A stretch of 64,000 bases of DNA from Arcanobacterium_A hippocoleae_A (GTDB lineage: Bacteria; Actinomycetota; Actinomycetes; Actinomycetales; Actinomycetaceae): NCBI GenBank assembly GCA_040360365.1, contig CP136412.1; one strand, written 5' to 3'. Made by a program: the position numbers and the translations under genes. Shown here one piece after another: positions 53,014-63,450 of this stretch (its first letter is position 1; every line of letters starts with the position of its first letter). The notes beneath the pieces were generated by a model. It saw only the letters and a list, made by a program, of their open reading frames with translations, had not been told where the DNA came from and did not search any database.

Positions 53014-54458
53014 TTATCCTACGGATCCTTCCATTTGCAATTCAATCAGGCGATTTAACTCAAGCGCATATTCCATCGGCAGCTCGCGGGCAATCGGTTC
53101 AACGAAACCGCGCACAATCATTGCCATTGCCTCTGTTTCTTCCATTCCGCGGCTCATCAGATAAAAAAGCTGATCTTCGGAAACTTTCGTCACAGTAGCC
53201 TCGTGCCCCATTTCCACATCGTCGACGCGCACATCAACATACGGATAGGTGTCGGTGCGCGAAATCGTATCGACCAAAAGCGCATCGCAGAGCACATTTG
53301 ATTTCGAGTGGTGCGCATTTTCATTCACTTGCACTAAGCCGCGATAAGATGATCTTCCGCCGCCGCGCGAAACCGACTTTGACACAATTGACGATGAAGT
53401 GCGCGGAGCCATATGCACCATCTTCGCACCGGTATCTTGATGCTGACCTTTTCCGGCAAACGCGATTGACAGCGCTTCACCGCGGGCGTGTTCGCCGGTA
53501 AGATAGCAAGCCGGATATTTCATATTCAGTTTCGAACCGATATTTCCGTCAATCCATTCCATCACGCCGCCTTCTTCAACGATTGCGCGCTGCGTAACCA
53601 GGTTCAGCACATTATTTGACCAGTTTTGAATCGTTGTGTAGCGCACACGGGCACCTTTTTCACAAAAATTTCAACGACGGCGGCATGAAGCGAATCAGAC
53701 TTATAAATCGGAGCCGTACAGCCTTCAACGTAATGAACATAAGAATCTTCATCAGCAATAATCAGCGTGCGTTCAAATTGGCCGAGATTCTCAGTATTCA
53801 TCCGGAAATATGCCTGCAATGGGATTTCTACATGCACACCTTTGGGAACATAAATAAATGATCCGCCTGACCAGACGGCCGTATTCAAAGAAGCGAACTT
53901 GTTGTCTCCTGCTGGTACCGCTTTACAAAAATACTCTTTGAAAAGTTCCGGATGTTCACGTAATCCGGTGTCGGTATCGAGAAAGATAACTCCTTGACGT
54001 TCCAGATCCTCCCGAATCTGGTGATAAACCACTTCCGATTCATACTGGGCCGCTACACCCGCAACGAGACGGGCTTTTTCCGCTTCCGGGATGCCGAGCC
54101 GATCGTATGTTTCCTTAATATCCTGCGGCAGGTCTTCCCACGAATCAGCGATTTTTTCAGTAGATTTCACATAGTATTTGATTGAATCGAAATCGACATT
54201 TGAAAGATCTGCACCCCACATCGGCATTGGGCGGCGTTCAAAAAGTTTCAGCGATTTCAATCTCAGTTTCAGCATCCACTCTGGTTCGCTTTTCATTGCT
54301 GAAATATTGCGAACAACTTCTTCATTCAACCCCCGTTGAGCTATCTCACCGGCGGTATCAGAATCATGCCAGCCATATGCATAATTTTCATGACCGATTA
54401 GTGCAATCGTCTCTTCCTGGGTCAAAGTTTCCTTTGCACCCGGTGCGGTTTGCGTCAT
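53014..54458 (-). CDS. sufB: Fe-S assembly scaffold SufB
   Basis: Main scaffold subunit for Fe-S assembly. LTQEETIALIGHENYAYGWHD start region, MPMWGADLSNVDFDSI, PKGVHVEIPLQAYFRMN, EGCTAPIYKSDSLHAAVVEI, KGARVRYTTIQNWSNNV and C-terminal MSRGMEETEAMAMIVRGFVEPI. The Cys in EGCTAPI is the conserved sulfur-transfer residue. The frame breaks at T5 53656-53660; one A in the mRNA restores VKKGARVRYTT. About 481 residues. Confidence 0.93.
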
Positions 54459-54496
54459 TAGTTACTTGTTTCCTTTCAGCGTTACAAACGTATCGC

Positions 54497-55207
54497 TTAT
54501 TTTCCTGAGCCTGATTGTGCTCTCCGATTCGTCATATTTGCAAGACGGGAGCTTGGCTTAACAATCGGAATGTTGGTTGTACAGACGTGCCCGCCGTTCG
54601 CCAGTGTTGAAAGACGCTGTATCGGCACGCCAAGAAGTTTTGCGAAAGCGCGTGTTTCCGCTTCGCATAATTCCGGGAAAGCTCCGGCGACATCTTGTAC
54701 CGGGCAGTGTCCTTGACAAAGTTGTAAGGAAATTGCGTGTGCTCCGCCGCGGCGGAGCGTCGTCATGAATCCATCCCGATCAAGAGCTTGCGCCAAGGCT
54801 GCAATTCGATCAGTCGGGTTGGATCCGGCACCGTCCACAATGCCTTTATAGCGTGTTTCTAGCGCAGCTGTACGCCGTTTTGCAAATTCTTCGACACCGC
54901 TGTTACCAAGATTTTCCCGTACAAATGAAAGCGCATGCGTTGCAATGTCGGCATATGCTTCACTGAGTTGTGAATGTCCTTGATTTGTCGCTACATAGCG
55001 GCGGGAGGGACGCCCGCGCTTGAGCGGGGCACGCGGCGTTGCTTCATAAGGCTGAATATATTCATCCTCAATCAGTGTTGAAATGTGGCGGCGCACCGCA
55101 GCGGGTGTTAACACCAGAATTCGTGCAAGCTCACCGGATGTGATTGGTCCGCGTTCGACAATCAGCCTCAGGATTTGCTCACATGTGCCTAAATCGTTAC
55201 GATCCAT
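54497..55207 (-). CDS. sufR: Fe-S-sensing repressor SufR
   Basis: Winged-helix transcription repressor (SELARILVLTPAAVRRHISTL as recognition region) with a C-terminal cluster domain. The candidate ligands are in LCQGHCPVQDVAGAFPELCEAET and HVCTTNIPI. It represses the suf operon when its cluster is present. 236 residues, intact. Start 55207 has an ideal AAGGAGG 5 nt upstream. First gene of the operon, 38 bp before sufB. Confidence 0.9.
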   Translation of the reverse strand: MDRNDLGTCEQILRLIVERGPITSGELARILVLTPAAVRRHISTLIEDEYIQPYEATPRAPLKRGRPSRRYVATNQGHSQLSEAYADIATHALSFVRENLGNSGVEEFAKRRTAALETRYKGIVDGAGSNPTDRIAALAQALDRDGFMTTLRRGGAHAISLQLCQGHCPVQDVAGAFPELCEAETRAFAKLLGVPIQRLSTLANGGHVCTTNIPIVKPSSRLANMTNRRAQSGSGK

Positions 55208-55256
55208 GAAGCCTCCTTAGCTTGCAAAAACTTTGAATCATTAAACAACATTCTTG

Positions 55257-55278
55257 TTGCAAAAATCGATTTTTGCAA
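55257..55278. promoter_or_regulatory. Candidate SufR operator palindrome
   Basis: Perfect 22-bp palindrome made of TTGCAAAAATC and its complement GATTTTTGCAA, 50 bp upstream of the sufR start. Further TTGCAA half-sites lie at about 55222 and 55309. Position and symmetry suit an autoregulatory SufR site; binding is inferred. Confidence 0.55.
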
Positions 55279-55375
55279 GTTCAATCAACCAAATTTAGTT
55301 GCAAGTAGGTGGTTTCACATTGGAATGAACACAAATAACGAATATTTCAGATCATGCTGTTTAAACCGCCAGGAA

Positions 55376-55983
55376 CTACTGCAGTTTTGCAATCCATTCC
55401 TGAGAATTAGCAGAAACAGCCAAAATTCCCGCAACAACTACTGAACTGCATAAACTTCCGCGGAAAATCGCGGAGCAAACTTCTGCAAGATCCCACCACT
55501 GCGCCGCTAATTCAGCTTCTTCTGCTTCTCTTTGAAAGTCGATTGCTTCTGCTGATTCTCGCGGATTAAGCGCCGCATATAATTGCACCTTCTCGTCCGA
55601 ACATCCGGGAGACGGAAAATAAGAAACAAGCGGCTCCCAAACTTCAGCCTCCAGACCCGTTTCCTCAAGCAGTTCACGCTGCGCGGCGCTAACCGGTGTT
55701 TCCCCTGCAATATCACGCAAGCCAGCCGGAATTTCCCAAAAATATTTCGCGTAGGATGCCGGTATTGGCGGATCAGCAAAACCTGCAGCTTTCCCTGCAC
55801 TAACCGCAGCGGAACAATAGCGACGGCATTATCATGCACAATGTACTGCCGCCATGCAATATCTCCGTTTTGGAAACGCACTTGATCATTTTTCACCTGA
55901 AAAATTGCGCCGCTGTATTCAGTTTTTGTTTCCAACAACACTACATGCGCCGCAGTTTCCTGATCTTTTAATTCATATTCCAT
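55376..55983 (-). CDS. NUDIX hydrolase, ADP-ribose pyrophosphatase type
   Basis: Hydrolyses ADP-ribose or related nucleoside diphosphate derivatives. N-terminal strands VKNDQVRFQNGDIAWRQYIV and IRQYRHPTR, then the Nudix box GETPVSAAQRELLEETGLEAE and SPGCSDEKVQLYAAL typical of ADPRase. The frame breaks at TTT 55745-55747; one A in the mRNA joins RQYRHPTRKYFWEIPAGLRD. About 202 residues. Corresponds to the NUDIX gene (Rv1700) in the recN-steA-steB neighbourhood of mycobacteria. Confidence 0.87.
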
Positions 55984-56116
55984 TTCGGTACCTTATATGT
56001 ACGGTTTCGTTTTCCAGCCTGATTTAGCTATTTTGTATTTTACTGGTTCAAAAAATGATTTCGAAAAACGACGGTCCTCCTTCCAGAACAGCACTGAAAA
56101 CAGATTTTGATTTTCC

Positions 56117-57706
56117 TTAATCACGCGGGCTATTCTTCAGCAATTGCAGCTCCTTGCGATTTGTAAAAACAAACACCAATGCTGCCCCAAATAAAATCAG
56201 GATACTGCCGGCAAGCGCTGCTGCGAATGCAGCCAAGACCGTCGCATTCAAAGAAGCAATAATTACTTCCACAAGCTGTAACGCCATCCAGGTGAGCGGA
56301 GCAAAGATAAGCGCCGCCGCAAAAATTAATTTTCCAATACCGGTTAAAGATTTTCTTCCTAATACCTGCACAATCGAATAAAGCGAAAGCAGTGCGCCAA
56401 TACTCAAACCAAGCGTCAGCGAAAAACCAATTGCCCGCAAAGCTGATTCACGTCCGCTGATTCCGCTGCCAAGCCAGATTAACAGTGAAATACATCCGCT
56501 TCCCCACGCGATACTATTTTGGATTACAACCTTTTTCCCGTATCCAAGCGCATAAAGTACCCGAGCTACATGGTATAAAAGCGAGAATCCAACCAAACCG
56601 CCAGCCATCATTTGCATTGCAAAATCAAGATTTTGAATATCACGGCCCACCTCAAGCACAATCTTTGCCGGATGCGCAAGCGCAATCAGCAAACTCGCTG
56701 CAGCTGCTCCCATCAGAAACACAATTTTCGTAGACTGACACACTAATCTAACTGTTTGCTCCCGATTATTTAACTCCACCGCAGCTGAAATTTTCGGGAA
56801 TACAGCCGTCGCCACCGGCACCGCAAGCACCCCATACGGCACCATAAACACCGTATACGCATAACTAAACGTAGTGTATGCACCAATACCGCCCGTTAAA
56901 TTCGCAACAATCATAATCACAACAATTGTGATTTGCTGGGCCAAAAGCGCCGCCAAACCAGCTCCAGCAAGAGCAGCTGCGCGTCTGCCCGTTCCCTGCG
57001 GAAAACGCAAAGTGAACTTGAATCTAATATTCTTCCGTAATGGAATCATCTGCGGAAGCGAGAATATCACGACCCCCAATGTAGTGCCGGCGCCAAGCAG
57101 CAGCACTCCCGGCATACTTAATTGGTCTGCCGGAACCTGATGGCCGATATTTTTCGCATAAAAAGAAAATACGCTGATTACCGCAAGTGAAGAAAGAAAC
57201 GGAGAAAGAGCCGGCAGCACGAATCGTCCGTGTGCCTGCAATACACCAGTGAATACTACAGACAATCCGTAGAGCGGTATCTGCAGTGCAAAAAGCTGAA
57301 GTAAAACTGCGGCGAGTGCAATCACTGCAGAATCTGTTTCCGCTCCGAAAAGAAAGACGGTGATTGGGTGAGCAGCAACAGCAACAATTCCCGCTGCCGG
57401 CACACCGATCACCAAAATCCAAGAAATCAACGCCGAAACAGTCTGGTTCAGCTCTGCACGCTGTTTATTTGCCGCATAGCCGGCAATCAGCGGAATCACT
57501 GCTCCGGCAAGCGCTCCGCCGGCAGTTACTTCAAAAAGCACATTCGGCACAGTATTCGCCGTATCATACGCACTTGCAACACTGCCGTCAGACATCGCCC
57601 AAGACTGGGCGAGCTTCCGCAATAATCCGGCAAGGCGCGAAAACACTGTCAAAACAGCAATTACTCCAGCAGCTCCAGCAAGATTTTTTGCAACATTTCG
57701 AGGCAT
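56117..57706 (-). CDS. murJ: Lipid II flippase MurJ (MviN family)
   Basis: Flips undecaprenyl-linked lipid II across the membrane. 529 residues with about 14 helices. N-terminal GVIAVLTVFSRLAGLLRKLAQ, TANTVPNVLFEVTAGGALAG and YTTFSYAYTVFMVPYGVLAVPVATAVFP are MviN-family signatures. It lacks the long C-terminal kinase-like extension of mycobacterial MviN. Intact. Confidence 0.9.
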   Translation of the reverse strand: MPRNVAKNLAGAAGVIAVLTVFSRLAGLLRKLAQSWAMSDGSVASAYDTANTVPNVLFEVTAGGALAGAVIPLIAGYAANKQRAELNQTVSALISWILVIGVPAAGIVAVAAHPITVFLFGAETDSAVIALAAVLLQLFALQIPLYGLSVVFTGVLQAHGRFVLPALSPFLSSLAVISVFSFYAKNIGHQVPADQLSMPGVLLLGAGTTLGVVIFSLPQMIPLRKNIRFKFTLRFPQGTGRRAAALAGAGLAALLAQQITIVVIMIVANLTGGIGAYTTFSYAYTVFMVPYGVLAVPVATAVFPKISAAVELNNREQTVRLVCQSTKIVFLMGAAAASLLIALAHPAKIVLEVGRDIQNLDFAMQMMAGGLVGFSLLYHVARVLYALGYGKKVVIQNSIAWGSGCISLLIWLGSGISGRESALRAIGFSLTLGLSIGALLSLYSIVQVLGRKSLTGIGKLIFAAALIFAPLTWMALQLVEVIIASLNATVLAAFAAALAGSILILFGAALVFVFTNRKELQLLKNSPRD

Positions 57707-57761
57707 TTAACGGTCAATTCTTCGTTTAATACTGTTTAATGTGATTTTCCGGTGATTTATC

Positions 57762-58660
57762 TTAATTTGCAGCACGGCCAAGTTGGTCAAATTCCCGAAG
57801 AACAGGTGTGTTTTCAATAATCTGCGAAAAAGAAATTTTCTCTGACAGCGCAGTAAGCCCAACCAATACCGCGGCAGCACCAAGCTTTGCGGTCTTTGAA
57901 ACATTGCATGCATCTGCAATCAGCACGCCAATTGCTCCGCCAAGAGCATTAGCCCCCAGATCTCCAAGCATTGTTTCACCCTTGAGATCTTTCGGCAATC
58001 CGGCCGCACTTACTGCAATCAGTCCCAGACTCAATTCCGGCGCATGATTCGCATTACCCGCATTACTTCTGCCCAATAACATTGCCGGAAGGACAAAAAT
58101 AACTCCGGCTTTTAATGCCCGCCCCGGCCGGAGATCTAAAAGATTCAGCAAATTTGCACTTCCGGCAATAATCACAGTATCAATTCCAGTGTGCATTAGT
58201 GTTTGCAGCATTTGTTCAAATTTACTTTGCGGAAGCGCGGCAATTTTTTTCCGTCGGTTTCCAAAATTAGCGAACTCACTGCTGCGCCAGCTCCGATAAG
58301 CACAATCTTCAGCATTCCTGAAGTTAAGTTCCCTTTCCGGAGTGCACCGATATGCCCGTGAAAACCTTTTCCGACAGAGGAAAACGCCGCTTCAAAATGG
58401 TCATCAATCCATCCGGCAACACCGCCAGCTAAACCCGCACAGAAACTTGCGCTGCCAAGTCGCGATTTTGCAAAAACTGCACTGGCCGCCAGCACCCCAG
58501 CAGCCGTCTCCAAACCGCCAAGCAAAGACACCGCAGTCCCATCACGGTGCTTCCGCTCCCATTTTTGGGCGTCGAGAAAATTTTTTGCCAAACGCGCAAG
58601 CGCTATTCCGGTACCGGCGCCAGCGACACTAAGTATTTTTTCCGCATTTGTTTCTCCCAA
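57762..58660 (-). CDS. Polytopic membrane protein, MraY/WecA-like
   Basis: About 299 residues with eight or so hydrophobic segments and loop motifs GWIDDHFEA, GSANLLNLLDLRPGRALKAG and GDLGANALGGAIG. These resemble the DD, NxxNxxDG and GDxGa/H loops of polyprenyl-phosphate N-acetylhexosamine-1-phosphate transferases, though several catalytic residues look changed. A gene of this type commonly lies between steB and murJ in actinobacteria. TTG start at 58660 after AAGG. The frame breaks at T7 58244-58250 (one A added in the mRNA: KKIAALPQSKFEQML). Confidence 0.72.
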
Positions 58661-58716
58661 CCTTATCCGGTATCTGCACTGCCAATAGACACCGGCAAAG
58701 TTAAAATCGATTCGCT

Positions 58717-59715
58717 TTAAGCTGCCGGTGCCGGAGCAGACTCCGCCGGTGCCGGAGCGGGGACTGCAACAACTATTCGTGATCCGACAACTGCGTCAAC
58801 CCCGTCGGCAAAACCGTATGCAACCTTTTTCTCGTTCAGTTCAGCCGCAATTGCCAGCACCGTATTGGTTGCGCCAAGCGGTCCGCCCAGTGAATCTACT
58901 GTGGAAACAGCAATACCGGAAGTCCGAGCAAGTGTTACCAAATCATTTTGCGAGTTTGCATATCCGGAAAGCACCACGGGACTTTTTGCACTAACCGTTC
59001 CCACAAGCGCTCCGTAAGTTTTCGCATCATAATCTGCCTGCGCCACTTTATCCGGATCTTGGGTAGTGTCCTTTTTCGGCGTCAAATCCGGTGTATCCGG
59101 ACTGAGGAAAACCACTGCCGTACTTGCTTCATTCCCGCCTTCCCGCACTTTCAGCATCACCGTATCAGCAGCCGTCATCAGCTCACCGAGAGTTTTATTT
59201 GCTTCCGTGCTCAAACCGCCGCGCACCAGCTGGTTTAAAGCGAGCGCCATAATCGTATTTGTATCACTCACATCTTTCGCATCAGGCACATACGCTTTTA
59301 TCTGTTCCGCAAAAGAGGAACGATATGCGGTACTCTGCGAATCAGTCCAGTCTTTTTGAATTTCAAATACACCGTTAATCTTTGCTCCGGAGAGTGCAAG
59401 CTGGTGCTGGAATTTTTCAATATCGCCAGCAGAGGTATCTGCAAAAGTAATCAATGCTACCGACTGCTCATTTAAAGTCCCGGCAAGGAGCGACGGAGCA
59501 AGCTGTTCAAATGCTGCCGTATACTGCTTTTGCTCATTATTCAGCTGTTCATTAACCTGTTTTAACTCGCCGTTAGCTTCACGAAGCGAATCCACTTCTC
59601 CGGAAAGCGTATCGCCAATCGAGTTCTGCAGCGGTCCGGCGCCGAGAATAATACCGACGGCTAACGCAAGAAACACTGCAACCAGAGACACAATATGGTA
59701 CCGAAAATCAACCAT
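58717..59715 (-). CDS. steB: SteB/MctB family protein (DUF3186)
   Basis: Single N-terminal membrane helix (DFRYHIVSLVAVFLALAVGIILGAG), a coiled coil (LREANGELKQVNEQLNNEQKQ) and a large outer domain. The mycobacterial homologue is annotated as copper channel MctB; in Corynebacterium SteB works with SteA in septation. 333 residues, ending in an Ala/Pro-rich tail. Follows steA by about 10 bp. Intact. Confidence 0.85.
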   Translation of the reverse strand: MVDFRYHIVSLVAVFLALAVGIILGAGPLQNSIGDTLSGEVDSLREANGELKQVNEQLNNEQKQYTAAFEQLAPSLLAGTLNEQSVALITFADTSAGDIEKFQHQLALSGAKINGVFEIQKDWTDSQSTAYRSSFAEQIKAYVPDAKDVSDTNTIMALALNQLVRGGLSTEANKTLGELMTAADTVMLKVREGGNEASTAVVFLSPDTPDLTPKKDTTQDPDKVAQADYDAKTYGALVGTVSAKSPVVLSGYANSQNDLVTLARTSGIAVSTVDSLGGPLGATNTVLAIAAELNEKKVAYGFADGVDAVVGSRIVVAVPAPAPAESAPAPAA

Positions 59716-59725
59716 CAATAATCAC

Positions 59726-60903
59726 CTAAAGTCCTTTAAACCAATGAACAATATCAGAAAACCAAACCTGAACCAGACCAAGCGCAATCTGCCCGGCCGG
59801 TGTGGAATATATCGCTGCCCCAAGCGCGAAAAATCCGGACAGGAGCAGCAGAATAATGAGCCAATTCGAAATTTGCGAACGGTAAAGTTCCGATACGCCC
59901 TTTGCATCAATCAGCTTCGAACCTACCTGCAGGCGTGTAAGAAATGTCGATGCCATTCCGCGCCGGCCTTTATCCAGATATTCGATCAAAGTTGAATGCG
60001 TACCGACGGCAACAATCAATTCTGCGCCTTTTGCATCGGCAAGCAGCATTGCAATATCTTCCGACGTACCGGTTGCGGGAAATACTGCATGCGGAACGCC
60101 TAAGTCTTCTACCCGTTTCTTTCCCGGCGCACGGCCGTCACGATAGGCGTGAACTACGATTTCTGCGCCGCTGCACAAAGCTTTGTCAGACACAGAATCC
60201 ATATCTCCGACAATCATATCAAGCTTGTATCCTGCTTCCAGAACCGCATCCGCACCGCCATCAACACCAATAATCACCGGATGATATTCACGAATATAAT
60301 GTGAAAGCGCTTCTAAATCTTCTTTATACCGATATCCGCGAACCACTACTAACGCATGCCGGCCTTTAAAATTAGTGTCGATATCCGGCACGCCGATTCC
60401 GTCGAGAATCAAATCCTGTTCCCGCTCAACATATTCCATCGTATTTGAGGCGAATGCTTTCAATTGCGCACTCATCCCCACTTTTGCCGCTTCAAGATTA
60501 GCTTTGTTAGTCTCTGCTGTCTGCACAACTCCGCGGGTAATCAGCATCTCTTCCTGATACACAGATCCGTCTGAATCGACCCGAATTTGACTTCCCTCAG
60601 CGATATCCATAACTGCACTGCCCAAATCATCTACAAGCGGAACTCCGGCTGCAATCAGGATTCCCGGACCAAGATTCGGATATCGTCCGGAAGTCGATTT
60701 TGCGGCATTCAAAACTATTTTCGGCTTGCATTCAACAAGCGCCTCAGCCGATACCCGGTCAAGGTCTTCATGATTGATAATTGCGATATCACCAGTTTGC
60801 AGCCGTTTCGTGAGATTTTTGTACGACGGTCAACTTTCGCACTACCCGCCCAGTTATCTGCTGCATCCTGGGAAGCACTTTTGAATAAATTACTAAACAC
60901 CAC
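59726..60903 (-). CDS. steA: SteA cytokinetic-ring protein (thiamin pyrophosphokinase-like fold)
   Basis: Cell-division-associated protein with a TPK-like domain (VIGVDGGADAVLEAGYKLDMIVGDMDSVSD) followed by a C-terminal membrane helix (WLIILLLLSGFFALGAAIY). N-terminal part: GDIAIINHEDLDRVSAEAL, PKIVLNAAKSTSGRYPNLGPGIL. The frame breaks at T5 60816-60820 (one A in the mRNA: RRTKNLTKRLQTGDIA). About 392 residues. GTG start overlaps the end of recN by 11 bp. Confidence 0.87.
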
Positions 60904-62605
60904 TTTCTAATGGTGCCACAGAAATAGCGTTAATGAGTTCAGCAGCGTGTGCGCGTGCCGCCGCAGAATCTGCCTGTCCGGAAAGCATTCGCGCTAATTC
61001 GATTTCCCGTTCCGCAGGTTTAAGCGTGCGGACTGTCGTTTTTGCTGCGTCTTTTCCGCTTTCTTTCTCCACCAAATGATGCGTCCCTGCAGCAGCTGCC
61101 ACTTGGGCTAAATGGGTCACCACGATTACTTGCGCGCTTTCTGCAAGCTTCCCCAGCCGCCGGCCAACGCTTAACGCTGTTTCTCCGCCAATTCCGGCAT
61201 CAACTTCATCAAAAATAAAAGTATGCTGCAGTTTTGCATTTTTTGCGGCAAGAGTGACTTCAATTGCCAGCATAATCCGCGACATTTCACCGCCAGATGC
61301 AGTGGCATTAAGTTTCGAAAGTACCGCCCCTGAATGCGGAGCAAGTAAAAATTCGATATCGTCTATTCCGTCTTTCCCAGGGGCAGGCAGCGGATCAAGT
61401 TTCACTGCAAATTTTGCCCCTTTCATTGCCAGATTCTGCAGTTCACTGGTTACAGATTCTGAAAGCTGTTTTGCAGCTTTTCTCCGTACTGCAGTGAGTT
61501 TTGCAGCATATATCTTTAATTTTGCTTCAGTCCGCTGCAGCTTTTGCGTTAATTCTGCAAGATATTTTTCCGGATTAGCAATTTCCTGCAGCCGGGTCTG
61601 GGCTGCTTCATGCCGGGCAAGTATAGTTGGGATATCCATTCCCAGCTCACGTGTTAGCGCAGTCAGTTCGGCACGTCGTTCATGAATTGCGGCCAAGCGT
61701 GCCGGATCTGCATCTAAATTCTGCAAAGTACTTGCAAGATTATTTAACACATCGGAGATAAGAGCAGCTCCATCTCCGAGAGTCTGCGCATACTTCGCAA
61801 GATCTTTATCGTGTGATTGCACGAGTTCACGCTCTGCAGTGTCAATCATGCTCAGCGCTCCGGGCTGATACTCATCTCCTTCAAGGAGCTGCACGCTTCG
61901 CGCCAGAGCCTCCCGCAATACTTCAACATTATCGAGACGCACAGCCTGCGCCCGAAGTTCATCGTCTTCACCAGGCTGCGGCGCAACACTTTCAACACGT
62001 TTCACTAACGCTTCAAGTGCAAGACGTTCAGTCCCGATTGCGGCGGCGTTTTCCCGCTCTGTTTCCAGTTTGTTTGAAAGTTCGCGGTATTCAATCCATT
62101 TCGCATAGTATTCATGGAAAGCTTGAGTTTTCTGCAAATTGGCGAATTCGTCAAGCGCCTGCCGGTGTTCCGATTTCGAAACAAGACGAATTTGATCTTG
62201 CTGACCGTGAACCGTAAAAAGTTCGGCAGCAATTTCACGCAGTGCGGAAACCGGTACATTTACCCCGCCGAGAAAAGCCCGCGAGCGTCCGGAAGCAAGC
62301 ACTTGCCGTGAGACGATAATCTCTGCCCGTGAATCATCAGTATCAATTTTCCCGCCGGCTGTTTCAACAATCTTCACTGCCGGTGAGTCTGCCGGCACAC
62401 TGAACACGCCAGTTACCGTAGCTCGGTCTTCTCCATGCCGAACTTTCGCTGCTGCCGCTTTTGCACCCATTAACAGCATCAATGAAGTAAGCGCCATTGT
62501 CTTGCCCGCGCCAGTCTCACCTGTGAGCGCATTCATTCCCTGCTGAAAGTTAATTTGCGCCGCAGAGATTACTCCCAAATTTTGAATCGAGATTTCTTCA
62601 ATCAC
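60893..62605 (-). CDS. recN: DNA repair protein RecN
   Basis: SMC-like ATPase for double-strand-break repair. Walker A LTGETGAGKTMALTSL, the long coiled-coil middle, signature TASGGEMSRIMLAIEV and Walker B TFIFDEVDAGIGGETA. 570 residues, intact. GTG start in the sequence CCGTGATT overlaps the NAD kinase stop (GTGA), so the two are coupled. Confidence 0.93.
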   Translation of the reverse strand: MIEEISIQNLGVISAAQINFQQGMNALTGETGAGKTMALTSLMLLMGAKAAAAKVRHGEDRATVTGVFSVPADSPAVKIVETAGGKIDTDDSRAEIIVSRQVLASGRSRAFLGGVNVPVSALREIAAELFTVHGQQDQIRLVSKSEHRQALDEFANLQKTQAFHEYYAKWIEYRELSNKLETERENAAAIGTERLALEALVKRVESVAPQPGEDDELRAQAVRLDNVEVLREALARSVQLLEGDEYQPGALSMIDTAERELVQSHDKDLAKYAQTLGDGAALISDVLNNLASTLQNLDADPARLAAIHERRAELTALTRELGMDIPTILARHEAAQTRLQEIANPEKYLAELTQKLQRTEAKLKIYAAKLTAVRRKAAKQLSESVTSELQNLAMKGAKFAVKLDPLPAPGKDGIDDIEFLLAPHSGAVLSKLNATASGGEMSRIMLAIEVTLAAKNAKLQHTFIFDEVDAGIGGETALSVGRRLGKLAESAQVIVVTHLAQVAAAAGTHHLVEKESGKDAAKTTVRTLKPAEREIELARMLSGQADSAAARAHAAELINAISVAPLESGV

Positions 62606-63450
62606 GGTGTACCTCCCGTACCTGGAGTTGCCCGCCAGCCATCCACTGGAAGCCGAAATTTTGCAACAAGACGCTCAGAAAATGGGGCGTCGTCAATCCG
62701 CACTAAATTCACTCGCTCATTGCCCTTAGTAGCAATAATACTTGCTCCTTCCGGAGCTTCGATTATTCGGCGTCCATCACAGCTTACCTGCGCCTGATCA
62801 GAAAGAATGTAAACCTCAATCTCGGAATCCGGCGCAACCACCATTGGACGGGTAAAAAGCGCGTGTGCAGCAATCGGAACCAGCGTCATTGCCTCTACAT
62901 CCGGCCACACAATCGGACCTCCTGCAGAGAAATTGTATGCGGTGGATCCGGTCGGCGTAGAGAAGACGATGCCGTCGGTTTTGAAAGTAGAAACGGCACG
63001 TCCGTCGACGGCAACACCAGTTTCAATCATTTTTGCGGGCGGAGTCTTTTCAATTGAAATTTCGTTAAGCGCCCAGCCGTAACTGGTGTGTCCTTCTTTT
63101 GTTGTAACGGAAACATCAATAGTCATTCGTGAATCAACAGTCCAGGCGTGCTCTTTGATTACCCGCACCACCTCATCAAAAGAATCACTGTCCACTTCCG
63201 CAAGAAAACCTACATGTCCGTAGTTGATTCCCAGAATCGGAGTCTGCTGGCCGCGGGCAATTTCAGCCGCATGTAAAATTGTTCCATCGCCGCCAAAAAC
63301 GACAATCAATTCAACTGTGCTGTCAATTTTTTCTTTCCGCGCATCAAGTACCTGAATCCCGGCTGCTTCAATTTGCCGGCGAAACTCCGCAGCTGACTCC
63401 GCAACATCATCACGCCAGGCGTGATTCATTAGCGCAATTTTCCGGGCCAT
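62602..63450 (-). CDS. ppnK: NAD kinase
   Basis: ATP- or polyphosphate-dependent phosphorylation of NAD to NADP. Has LIVVFGGDGTILHAAE (GGDGT), NYGHVGFLAEVD, WALNEISIEK and TDGIVFSTPTGSTAYNFSAGGPIV. 282 residues, intact. Its ATG overlaps the upstream stop by one base (TAATG). Confidence 0.93.
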   Translation of the reverse strand: MARKIALMNHAWRDDVAESAAEFRRQIEAAGIQVLDARKEKIDSTVELIVVFGGDGTILHAAEIARGQQTPILGINYGHVGFLAEVDSDSFDEVVRVIKEHAWTVDSRMTIDVSVTTKEGHTSYGWALNEISIEKTPPAKMIETGVAVDGRAVSTFKTDGIVFSTPTGSTAYNFSAGGPIVWPDVEAMTLVPIAAHALFTRPMVVAPDSEIEVYILSDQAQVSCDGRRIIEAPEGASIIATKGNERVNLVRIDDAPFSERLVAKFRLPVDGWRATPGTGGTP

